Shown one piece after another: positions 44,204 to 53,857 of a stretch of 64,000 bases of DNA (position 1 is its first letter; every line of letters begins with the position of its first letter). This DNA comes from Trichoderma breve (taxonomy: Eukaryota; Ascomycota; Sordariomycetes; Hypocreales; Hypocreaceae). Where the stretch lies: the NCBI RefSeq assembly GCF_028502605.1, contig NW_026611594.1, forward strand, positions 513,501 through 577,500, written 5' to 3'. Under the pieces are notes generated by a model. The model made no database searches. It was not told where the DNA came from and saw only the letters and a program-made list of their open reading frames with translations. The position numbers were made by a program, and so were the translations under genes.

Positions 44204-46838
44204 TTTGAAGGTTTGGTTGTTGTTGTTGTTGTGAAGTAGAGAAGATTGGATTGTGGAGGACTGTTTGAAAGCTGGGGCTTTGGAAGCTTTGTGTGATGCT
44301 TTTTGAATGTTTGTGTGTAGATGAGTTGTCTTTGTGTAGCTGATGATTTGCTTGATGATGATATTTTCCTCTTGTTCAAAAGCACGGCCCAAGCCTCGTC
44401 TTATATACAAAACAATCGCTCGCCTCCATTTCAATCCCAGGTACGTACTTCTTTTCACGATGCCGTGAATTTCCATTCCATGCCGTGTACGTACCCCTAT
44501 GACAACTCCTATGACTGCAAATTTTCCATTCTAAAAAAAAACATGGTTTTTCGCTGCCTGTAGTGTAGCTCTTCTTGGTCATTTGCGCATCACCTGCAGA
44601 CGGCGGATCCGTATCGGCTTCGGTCTGCCGGGGCTCGGGGATCCACAACCCGATCGTAGCCAGGCGCCAGGGGGAGCTCCGTTTTGGGAAGGGAAGAGAA
44701 AAAAAATTGAGGCATCGTGAAAACTGGATTAGTAAGTGGAGTTTAGAGTGGGAATCATGGGAGTTTGAGTGGAATCATTGGGTCAAAACAGTCATTAGAT
44801 GGAGTGTGTGAGTCTACGGAGCTTGTGTTGTGTGTGTGTGTGGCTCAGCTAGGCTGGGCTGGTGCCTTGCTTTTCGGCACTGACTCAGCAGGGGTGGTGG
44901 GTGTGGGCTGAAAGAATTTTCTGATTAATGGAGCTTTGGGCAGCCTTGGATTTTCAGGTACGGGAGGGAAATCAATACAATACGACGGTGATTGAGAGCC
45001 GGTAAGAGGCGGGTTAAGGCGCTCGGGCCGAAAAAGGGCAAGGGTAGGGGAGTAGGGAGTGTGGTTTTATTGAATTAATTTTTTCTTTTTTTCTTTTTGT
45101 TTCGTTCGGCATGAAGCGAATGATGATGACTGGGCAACGTGTGGCGCGTGATGGAACGTTGGTTGGCTGGTTTCGATGTGATGATGCAGGAACTGGAGTG
45201 AGGCTGGTGTGGATGACGAAGCAAGGCCGAAGCCGAAGCTGCGGGAAACGCGTGGCTGATTCCATCTTCGGCTTCGGGTTATGTTCTTCCAGAGGCTTCG
45301 ATTACATACGCAACACAGCACATGCAAACAATAGGTATGCAGATACGACATACGAAGCTGATGAAGCTATTCGCAAGGCTGTTGTCATCGTCGTCACGGT
45401 TTACACGTAACTCGCCGTGTGAGCCATTCGTGGCCGATACACGTATTCTTTGTCTCTAGCATCAATCCATCCAGTTGCTCACTCAGCAACGAGCTGTCCT
45501 GTGCCCCCCTTTTCACCCTTTTCGATATTCCCAGGTTCTTCAAGCCCTACAAGCCTAACGCAAAAAACAGTCATGAAGAAAGAAAAGCTCTTCCCAGCGG
45601 GCGACGACCCGCAAGCCAAGCCGGGATCCGTTCACCCACTTTTCCGTCTCCGCCTCGAAACAAGTCACAAGCAACAAATGGATACTATTACTACTGTAGC
45701 ATTAACTGAACTACCCAGTAACAAGCTGTAGCTGAGCCAGCTGCTGCAAAAATACGTTACAGCACCACATCTTACACGTATTTCTTTCATCTTTTTCACT
45801 GCCGAAGTGGATATTATTTGGTTACTAGTCGAGCGGGAAGAGAGGGCTGAAAGTGGCGTGTGTCGTGGCGAGATGGAGCCCCTTCTCTCTCGTAATAAAT
45901 TAACCACGGCGGGAAAAATATGGATCTCGTGGAATGAAAATTTACAAGAAAAATTATAGAGCATGGTTCTTTAATTGGAACTGATATTTTTTGTTGGCAA
46001 ATACTACATCCATACGAGTAGTTGGGCGGTAAGCTTCGGTTTGCAGGGGTGGTTTCCCGCACGTGTGATTCTCTTTGGTTGAATGGTTGGTGATGATTTT
46101 TTTTTTGGGGTTTCTTTTTACACAATAGGTGGATACGGCAGGCCGTTTTTTTCTTGGAAGTGGAAAGGGGGCAGATCGGGTGATGGGACTGGGTTTTGAA
46201 ACATATGATTTTGATGATGCTGGTAAACGACATTGGATGTGATGTAAATTTTCATGCACCGAGGGTAGCCGACTGGTGTTGTTTGTTGACTGTTGAGGGG
46301 GAGGTTTCTGGTGAGAAGATGTTGCATCGTGGCGATATTGTAGGTTCTCGTTGCATGAAGAGCAGAATTGACCTTGTACGGGATGCCCCTTTTGCGGATT
46401 TTGCAGCTCATGGGTTGTATTACAATGCTGGCTGATGTGGATGTTGAGTCGTGTCTTGAAGCAATTCTATATGCTCATCTCGAAGCTATGTTGGATACTT
46501 CTTCGCTTGAATAGGGTCATGTAAACGGGTCTGAACAGCTACAGATCCACCAGCAAGCCCAATTGACTACTCACGACATCATGATGCAGTTGAATACAGG
46601 CATAATTGGTGTTTCTATAGATAAAATACTAACGCCCATGCCCGAGGAAGCTTCTCCACCTCTATCCGGCTGCTGCCATCCCCTGATACTGCTTCAACTC
46701 TTCCAAACCGGCAGTTGGCATCTCTTAAAGACTCCTCCGTATAGTCCAGTGGGTATCCAGCGGGTATTCAACCTATCCTCCATGCATTTCCATCCGTACT
46801 CCACCAGTAGTATCCTCCATTTCCCACCTCATCAACCC
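44204..46838. other. Intergenic region, 2.6 kb
   Basis: No gene supported. The left part is the leader and promoter of the 80-aa gene. The right part follows the terminal TGA of the BTB frame. It is mixed composition with T-runs near 45075-45100 and 46097-46115 and a TACGAGTA copy at 46013. Frames up to 139 codons are low-complexity and overlap on both strands. Confidence 0.5.
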
Positions 46839-47036
46839 TCACAAGGAGCCCCAAAATGGCATCCTCCCGGGCAAACTACTCCTAGCAGACGAACCACCTG
46901 CCTGAAACGCACCGCTACCATCATCTCGAGTCACACCATCCAACCCAGCATCCCCTTCCATTGCCAAAATTTGGTTGTACTTTTCCAAGCTTATCACAGC
47001 CGTCTTTTCAACCGCGTCTAATTGCCCTGCAATGCT
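46839..47036 (-). pseudogene. In-frame continuation of the BTB gene beyond TAG
   Basis: Directly after the TAG of the BTB protein the same frame stays open for 65 codons to a TGA at 46839-46841. It reads like ordinary protein (SIAGQLDAVEKTAVISLEKY, then NQILAMEGDAGLDGVTRDDG, ending MPFWGSL). Replacing the stop with glutamine would give a smooth LQSIAGQLDAV helix; CAG to TAG is a single transition. It is either the cut-off C-terminus of a gene with a nonsense change or a readthrough extension. Confidence 0.6.
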
Positions 47037-48646
47037 CTACAAGCAGTCCATCGGCGAGCTAGGCCCTCCCAACTCTCGGAACAAGGCCCTCTTCACCTCA
47101 ATAATCACTTGCGCAATGGGGAGGGCAGCCATCGACGCTGGCTTGTACCGAGCGAGGAGGCTTTCGTATCGATCCTGAAGAAGCCTGTTCCATCCGGCGT
47201 AGCAGAGCAGGCCCGTCTCGGCGAGGAGTATCTGGTAAACCCTGGCTCGTGCCCTGTCCCTTATCTTCGTGAGAAGTTCTAGTTGGGAGTTGCTATTAGT
47301 ATTGCTTCAACGTGATATTTTGATATAAGAGGAAGAAAGAAAAAAGGACACTCACTGAGTGCTTTCTGGGACAATTCTTGCTTCAGAGGGGGCCATGCCC
47401 AGAGTCTCACAAATGGCACAGTACAAATGGAGACCAACTCCCACATGCACTTCATAAACATGGATTCGTCCCAAAACAAGGCCGCCGCTACCATGTAGCA
47501 CCCCGATGCCATCGGGGGATCAGACAAGTACTCCCGAAAGTCTCTGCCGTTGAGAAGCCACTGCCGCGCTGCCATCGTGACGGCCTTTTGCAGGCCGTAT
47601 TTGTTCACCAGAATCGCCGTGTCGAGAAGCATGGATGGCCTGAATCCCCGCGGCACCAAATGGTTCTGGAGGTGGATGATGTGGCAGATGATGCGGACGA
47701 TTTCGATGTTCTCCGGGTCGAGCACGAGGATCTTCTCTTCGTCACCAGGCTCGCACATGAGATCCTCGACCAGCTCTTCTAAAGATGCCGATGCGCACAT
47801 GAGGGTCTGCGAATAGACTTGGAATATCGTGTTGGAGCCCTCAATCCCCAAGAACATGTCGCCGCCGGGGCAAATGATTTCGGTAACATCTTTTTCTTCG
47901 TCTTTGACTTCTCCTTCTTCTTCATCATCTTCTTCACTGCTTTCCCCTTCATCTTCTTCTTTGCCTGTGCCTTTCTCTTCGTCTTTTTCTTTCTCTTTGC
48001 CTTTGCCTTTCCCTTCTTCTTTTTCTTTGCCTTTGTCTTTGCCTTTGTCTTTGCCTTTGTCTTTTCCTTTGCCTTCCATTTGACCTTTGAGTTGGCCTTT
48101 GAGTTGGCCTTTGAGTTGGCCTTTGAGTTGTCCTAAGAGCTCGCCAATGTCGAATTTGCCCTTAAGTTTACTGCTGCTGCTGTCGCTGCTACTGCTACTG
48201 CTGCTGTCACCATCACCGTCTTCCTCTGTGGGACCGAGAAGCAGCTCGTTTATGTCCTCTGGTTTCCATTTGCCTCTCTTCATCTGTGATAGAATCAACT
48301 CGCATAGGAGCTCGCTGTGTGACCGTTTCTTCCTGAGCGGACGAGTAGCTGGCGGCGAAGGTGACCGTTTCATCTTGGAGATTTTCTCGGCGAGTTCGGC
48401 GAGTATCTTGTTGTTGTCTGCAATATCCTGTCTGTATTTCGCGTTCCTTGCAGCTCTGTCGGCCTTCGCGGCTTCTAATGCCGATAATTCTGCTGGCTCT
48501 GCTGGCTCGGACGTGTTTGCTGATCCTGATGGCTCTGATGAATCCGGCGGCTCTGGTGTTAATGCCAAGTCTGTTGGCTCTGGTTCTTCTGCTGGCTCTT
48601 CTCTCTTCAGCCGCAACTCTAAGTCTACTTGCATTGAGCTATCCAT
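47037..48646 (-). CDS. BTB/POZ-domain protein with GQLK and GKDK repeats
   Basis: Two exons, 47356-48646 and 47037-47278 (GTGAGT donor, ACTAG acceptor, 77-nt intron), give 510 aa to an in-frame TAG. Residues 1-60 are Pro/Glu/Ser-rich and about 60-92 is a helical segment. A basic stretch (RPLRKKRSHS) follows, then a Ser run, tandem GQLK units (172-188), GKDK units (194-206) and a long Lys/Glu/acidic tract to about 255. The BTB-like fold is at about 258-355 (GDMFLGIEGSNTIFQVYSQT, LMCASASLEELVEDLM, ENIEIVRIICHIIHLQN, LLDTAILVNKYGLQKAV), followed by the helical extension common in fungal BTB proteins (AARQWLLNGRDF through RELGGPSSPMDCL). Such proteins are often substrate adaptors or of unknown role. 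The frame continues 65 codons past the TAG, so the protein is probably truncated here. Confidence 0.8.
48030..48132. repeat. 12-bp coding tandem repeats inside the BTB gene
   Basis: Two neighbouring arrays of 12-bp units lie inside the BTB coding region. One is at about 48030-48069 (CCTTTGTCTTTG type, encoding GKDK on the minus strand). The other is at 48081-48132 (CCTTTGAGTTGG type, encoding GQLK). The near-identity of units suggests recent slippage expansion. Confidence 0.85.
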
Positions 48647-49517
48647 TGTCGACGTGATATCAAGGCCGTACTATAAATGGTAAGAATGGACGTAGTGTAA
48701 AAGACAAGAATGAAATCGAAAATCCAAACAGAGTTGTGTGAGAAGCCTTGTTTACAGACTGTCATGAAAGATGCAACAATGTATTTTCCAGGTTGAGCGA
48801 ATGTATGCTTGCTTTACTTGTTTGGGGAGTAGCAACTGCTTCTGCTGTGATACATTGGTTGACTTTGCATCTTGTACCTGTAGTAGGCGTGTAAGTGAGT
48901 GTAGAAAGCACGAGGGAGCCTTCTCAGATGCATCTTTGAGTATAAGCGACCAGCTTGAGTTGGGCAATCTTAGTAGTGAAGAGCATAGAGAGACACTTGC
49001 ATCACATCTTGACTTGCAACAGGCTGCTTACAAAGTCGATAGCGAGAGGATGCACGGAATACATCATGCATAAAGCTCCAACCCACTTTATCACTCAATG
49101 TAGTATAAAACTGAACTAAAGCAGGAGTTGCGCATTAGTCTTCAATCTAGCCTCACCTCTAAGCATCATCATATCTGCGTCTGTCTACATGATCATAAAC
49201 CGAACAAACCTATAAGATGAAACCAAATAGAATCACCACGCACAAACACACGCAAAGAGATATATATCTCGTCATAAAAAACGTAAACAAAGGCCCTTGA
49301 CATGCATCTGGGCTCTTCAAATCATCACCCCTTACACTGTAGCCGGCTTGCCAAGAAAAACGCCGCTCATGCAACGCCTCCCCCCTCCCATCTTTGATCC
49401 GTTTATTTCATTTTCCAGTCCCAAATCCAGCTGTCCTTCTCACACAGCTCTCGTTGAGCAAGTATATATTGTATATTGAATTTGTTTATATGTGTTTTTT
49501 CATTGTTGTGTTTCTTC
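48647..49517. other. Intergenic between BTB and GPI12 genes
   Basis: No gene seen. It is the promoter of the BTB gene on the left and the 3' UTR of GPI12 on the right. Mixed composition with no notable repeat. Confidence 0.5.
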
Positions 49518-50646
49518 TTAGTTATCTTGATCAACCTTCTCCAGGTGCAGGTCGTTGACCAGCATGTATCGGCTGAAGCCGAGCCACAGGTAGCGGAACC
49601 AGACCATCTGGCTCTTGTGGGCGGTGGTCATGGCGGACCAGGCGGTGCCCAGCTTGGGCTCGGGTCCAACAATGTTGTTGGTGTAGATGAGCGTCTCGGG
49701 GTGCTCGGGGTCCTTGTCACGCGTGAACAAGGACGAGGCGATGGTGGTGAAGAGGTCCATGCCGCCCGAGTACTTGCGCAGCAGGTTGACCGTGTTTAGT
49801 GTGTAGACGTCGACCGGGCTCTTCCACTCGGGCTTGCCCTCTGTCAGGGCCTTGGCGAAACCCCGCGCGCCGTGGTAGAGGGAGATGTGGTTGGGGTGGG
49901 ACGACACGCCGTGGCCGTCAAAGGTGATGAGGGCGTCGATGTTGGCCGTGGGCTGCGAGACGTTTTCGGCTCGCTGGTGCGCCAGCTGCGGCGCAAAGGC
50001 TTTGGTGAGGAGGTTGGCGATCTTGGTCTCGTCCCAGTGCGTCGTCATGGAGTCGGGAAAGTCCTTGCTGTAGGGCCCAATCGTGTTGGTCGTCTTTTGT
50101 CTTAAGATTGTGAGGGATGGATGTGATGGCAGCACTTACGGGTTGTCGACGACAAAGACGTCGGACTCGTCTCGCAGGCCTAGGGCCAGGCCGCTCTGGA
50201 CGAGCTCCTTCTTTCTGGTTTCGCCGAGGCCTTCGGCATTTCCTAGAAGTCCCAAGTCAGCCGGTATTCGCGCGTATTATCCTTTCCCCATCTTCATCTT
50301 CATCGTTCTTATCTCGTCCACGTTGTCCATCCGTCGGCTGTTTTGTCGTACCTGCGCTCAAACATAAAATCTTGACGTGGTTGCCTGTCTCCGGCCGCGC
50401 CAGCGCCAGCACCGTCGGGGCGAAAAACATGGCCTCGTCATCCGGATGCGCAATCAGCAGGCACACGCGCTTCTCCAGCAGCTCCGGGAAGCGGTTGCGC
50501 ACGGCGCTGGCGGTGCAGATGTAGATGCATGGCACGGCGGCGACGAGGGACGCAACCACCACGAACAGGGCCTTGGAGTCGAGGTCCAGCTTGAAGGGCA
50601 GGTTAAAGGAGGGGAGTCGGAAGGGGAGGCTGATGGAGTTTGGCAT
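49518..50646 (-). CDS. gpi12: N-acetylglucosaminyl-phosphatidylinositol de-N-acetylase Gpi12/PIG-L
   Basis: ER-membrane enzyme for the second step of GPI-anchor synthesis. It removes acetate from GlcNAc-PI to give GlcN-PI. Three exons, 50352-50646, 50140-50242 and 49518-50067, give 315 aa. An N-terminal membrane span at about 26-46 ([20 protein letters not shown]) is followed by the LmbE-like deacetylase domain. It has the metal-binding [10 protein letters not shown] motif at about 66-75, [19 protein letters not shown] at about 94-112, and a second metal/catalytic motif [12 protein letters not shown]. The C-terminal half has YKFP-like aromatic segments ([20 protein letters not shown] and [18 protein letters not shown]) typical of fungal PIG-L. 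The donors are GTACGA and GTAAGT; the acceptors are CTAG and ACAG. It is divergently arranged with the 211-aa membrane protein gene over 1.1 kb. Confidence 0.95.
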
Positions 50647-51743
50647 GGCTGCGGATTGAAGGAAGAGACGAGACGAGACGAGGCTGGCGGGGTGCGGAGC
50701 GTGGCCGGAGGTTGCCTCGGTAGAGCTTTGGAGGTTGCTGTGGTTTGTGCTTAGTCGTCTGGCTGTTGATTCTCGATTTGCTGGTATGATGCTTGTTTTG
50801 GTCGGAGTTTGTGTGGTGGTGATGCGTCTCGGTGGTGTTTTTGTTGGGGACGAAGTGATGTGGGTTCGCAGGTCCAAAGTGCGTGCGTGCGTGCCTTTTT
50901 GCGAAGGCGGGAGGAAAAGGCGGGATTGAGTGGGGGAGAGCAGCAGAAATGCGGCCCGCAGCGAGGCGCCGAACAGCTGATTTGATGCTGTACAGTAGTG
51001 AGTAGTATAAAAGGGCAGTTAGTTTTAGCGGCAATTGGTCAGAGGGTGAAACGCGCCAGAGGGATCGAGGCTGTGAGATTGCTGCAAGGGATCGTTGGAG
51101 GGCATCACGGGGGCAACGATGCGGTGAGGGAGAGCGAATCTTGTTGGTTGGAAGCTGAGCTGGTGGTTTAGCTGGCAGCTGTTGAAGAAGATGCCGAGGG
51201 ACACGACGGTTTGATTTCATGTGGCTTGCGGCAAATCACGGGAGATGGGAATGAGCTTGATGAAGACTAATGATCAATTCATTGGATAGTATTTTATCTT
51301 ATCTACTCTATTTCTTATGGTCACTGTGAATATATTCCAGCTATCATTAATCTCACCCTCCAATGTCTCAACCAACATTCTCATCAAGTATAGGCTTCAT
51401 CTCATCTGAATCCAGTAATAAATCCCATAGCGCCACCCTTCAGCCTTCAGGGGCATCCAGGGCGCTGGAGCATTATCGATAAGCACCTGACAGGTCCCGA
51501 TCCGACCTGCTGCGGAGTCTCGCTGCACCCGCTGATTGGCCCGCCGACACCCGCCTCGGCTGATCTAGACTGATGTCATTTGTCAATTCTCACGAGACAC
51601 GTACTCGATAATTTTCCCAATCTCACCAACGTCCACCAGTTTTTGCTTGTATTCTCTGTTTTGTTTCGTTTCTATTTTTCTCTGCATATCGCACACTCAC
51701 AATAAAAGATTTAAAATAGATACGCATATTCTCACGACCCGCA
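50647..51743. other. Divergent promoter, GPI12 and 211-aa gene
   Basis: No gene seen. It should carry both promoters. The DNA next to GPI12 is rich in GAGACGAGAC-type words (50660-50690). The DNA next to 51744 is T/C-rich, then A-rich, as in a typical fungal leader. Confidence 0.55.
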
Positions 51744-52451
51744 ATGGCCAAGAACCGAAAAGAACCGAAACTCAAGCTTCGTCAGCCAGACCGTTCCGCG
51801 CCCACCGAAAAGACGCTGCTGGACATTGCTTCCGAACGATCCCTCTTCGAACAAGCCGCCCGGCGCGAGAGACAACTCGCTGGGAAAAACGAAAGTGACG
51901 ACGAAGATGACGAAGAGGCCAAGCTATCGCCTGGAGCGGAGCGGTTTCTCGATGCGCTACTGTACACGACGACCTTGGCGATGCTGCACTTTACGTTTGA
52001 CGTCTTGGTGATGAAGCAGTTCGGCACGGAGATAAAGTGGAAACGAATCACTATCAATGCTGCCCGAGCGTGGGGTGGTAAGACATCTCCTTTCTCACCT
52101 ATTCTATCCAACATGAGCACCTAATCATTAATTCGTTATATAAAAACAGTCTTCTTCTTCCTCTTCTACACCCTCCACCCCTCCGAGCCAAACCAAGTTC
52201 TCATCCCCGGCCTCCCGCGCCGCTTCCAAAAGACGCTCCGCCAGATGCTCTTCTTCGCCATGAGCTGCGTCGCCGGGTGCGCCCTCGTCTACATCACAAA
52301 CTCAAAGGGCTACCTGTACAACATGAAGCGCGCGCCCCCGCTCGGGTGCCTGTGGCTGTGGGCCGTCGTCGAGCTGGACTTGCTGTGGGCGGTGCCGAGC
52401 CTTTTGGTGACGGGGGCGTATGTCTGGGTGAACGGGTACTCGATCAAATAA
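51744..52451 (+). CDS. Multi-span membrane protein of uncharacterised fungal family, 211 aa
   Basis: Two exons, 51744-52077 and 52150-52451 (GTAAGA donor, ACAG acceptor, 72-nt intron). Residues 1-65 are hydrophilic with basic (KNRKEPKLKLRQ) and acidic (ESDDEDDEEAK) patches. Four hydrophobic segments follow: about 71-92 (LLYTTTLAMLHFTFDVLVM), 110-122 (WGVFFFLFYTLHP, crossing the intron), about 147-163 (MLFFAMSCVAGCALVYIT) and about 178-207 (LGCLWLWAVVELDLLWAVPSLLVTGAYVWV). It resembles a conserved ascomycete family of unknown function, probably ER-located. The short Lys/Arg loops (RRFQKTLR) agree with a cytosolic loop between spans 2 and 3. Its stop is only 37 bp from the stop of the next gene on the other strand. 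Confidence 0.85.
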
Positions 52452-52488
52452 GAGAGCCAGTTCGATTGGTTTTTTTTTTCCCGTTACT

Positions 52489-53082
52489 TTACTCTCCGTA
52501 CTCTGACGACTCCCATGCATCTTCACTCCTTGACTTTTCTCTCTCGTGTCGTCTTAGTCGCCCCTCGAGATCATCGATACGTGCTGAAATCATGCTCATT
52601 TGGAGGAATTGCACTCGGGCAGTCAACGCTTCTCGCTGCCTCACCAGCTCCATCGCCTTTGTCCGCACCGCCATCCAGGATACCGCCACCGAAGGCTTCC
52701 CGCCCGACCACCCCCTTGGCAGAAGCGTCCACTCCGAAGTGCCCCTCAGCGCAGACTTTACTTCAATGTCGGTGACGAGCTCCAGCAGGCGCTGTTCCAG
52801 ATTCAGCAGGTCGTCCATGACGAATGTGTACATTTGGTGCTGCCGCTTCTTCTCGTCGTGTTGTGGCGTGTCCTGGAGTGTGCGCAGGAGGTCTGCTAGC
52901 CAGGTTGATTCGGTCTTGTACCATGATAGGGAGGTTTTGACGCGAAAGTACTCGTCGGCGCTGTTGCGCAGGAAGGCGATGCGGGCGTATGCCGCGGCGG
53001 CGATGGCGACGACAAATGTGAGGATGCCGATGACGTTGGCCGATGTGGACAGGGGGGAGTCGGTGTTTGTGGTTGAGTCCAT
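52489..53082 (-). CDS. N-terminally anchored helical protein, 197 aa
   Basis: Single exon, start MDSTTNTDSPLSTSANVIG. A hydrophobic segment at about 17-37 (VIGILTFVVAIAAAAYARIAF) is followed by an entirely helical, charged part: residues about 38-85, then DDLLNLEQRLLELVTDIEV at about 90-108, a short break with GWSGGKPSVAVSW, and a C-terminal coiled coil (VRQREALTARVQFLQMSM, RIDDLEGRLRRHEREKSR). It has the appearance of fungal signal-anchor proteins found near STAND/HET-type genes, but no such gene is present here and I assign no function. The gene faces the 211-aa gene tail to tail. Confidence 0.75.
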   Translation of the reverse strand: MDSTTNTDSPLSTSANVIGILTFVVAIAAAAYARIAFLRNSADEYFRVKTSLSWYKTESTWLADLLRTLQDTPQHDEKKRQHQMYTFVMDDLLNLEQRLLELVTDIEVKSALRGTSEWTLLPRGWSGGKPSVAVSWMAVRTKAMELVRQREALTARVQFLQMSMISARIDDLEGRLRRHEREKSRSEDAWESSEYGE

Positions 53083-53857
53083 TCTCCCATTGGATGTGTG
53101 TTACCTCAGTAGACTAGCATTGGATGGGTTGTTGTGTATTGTATTACCTAGACTAGCAATGTTTTTATATTGAGAGCGTGGGATTTGGGGGAGTTTTGTA
53201 TTACATGTTTTTTGTAGCTGGGCGAGATTCAATTGGAGAACTAGGAGGCTGCACTAGTCAGGGGTAAAGAACCACTTTTGCCCGAAGTTGAAAGTTGTGT
53301 ATGACAATCCCGTCATGGTGGAACTGAAGAAGGCTTTCTTTCATCTTAGTAGATTCAATGGGATAATATGGTGAAAATAAATAAATAGATATCCTAAATT
53401 CGTAGCCTGATATATTTCATATCATACATCCCATCTCATCCTATGTCACTCAACCTACATACCTAATCCACAACATCAAAAGCAAAAGTGAAAATCGCAG
53501 GAAAATGAAATAAACAAAAACCCATTTTTTGGTTCGTCATACATCTTCATGCAGATTACGCTATGCAACCGTGTAAACGAATAAACCAAAAAAAAAAAAA
53601 GAAAAAGAAAAATTCGCGCTGCCTGTGTATTCCGCTGCTGCCACCCCTTTTGTTTTCCTTCCACCCTCCTCCTCTTCTTTCGCGAAAGCACCGTCTTATG
53701 CAAACGAGTTCCCAAGTCTTGATATAACACCATGATTAATAAAAAGGAAAAAAAAAAAAAAAGAAAAACCAAGAAATATATAACTCAATAACCTTATATA
53801 AGTACTCTCAACCAACACGCCAAGCGATGAGGGAAAAAGCAGAGTGAAAAGGGTTCA
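53083..53857. other. Intergenic with A-runs
   Basis: No gene seen. It is the promoter of the 197-aa gene and the 3' UTR of the Nha1 gene. Two long A-rich runs occur at about 53587-53612 and 53747-53768. Confidence 0.55.

Noticed and set aside
47037..47120. An intron that would remove the TAG of the BTB gene
   Set aside because: Donor GTGAAG to acceptor ATTAG (79 nt) leaves the wrong phase and hits a stop after a few codons. Other pairs need an intron of 14-23 nt.
47819..48683. Plus-strand phenylalanine- and serine-rich frames opposite the BTB gene
   Set aside because: They are the complement of the Lys/Glu/Gly repeats; the BTB fold and splice sites are on the minus strand.
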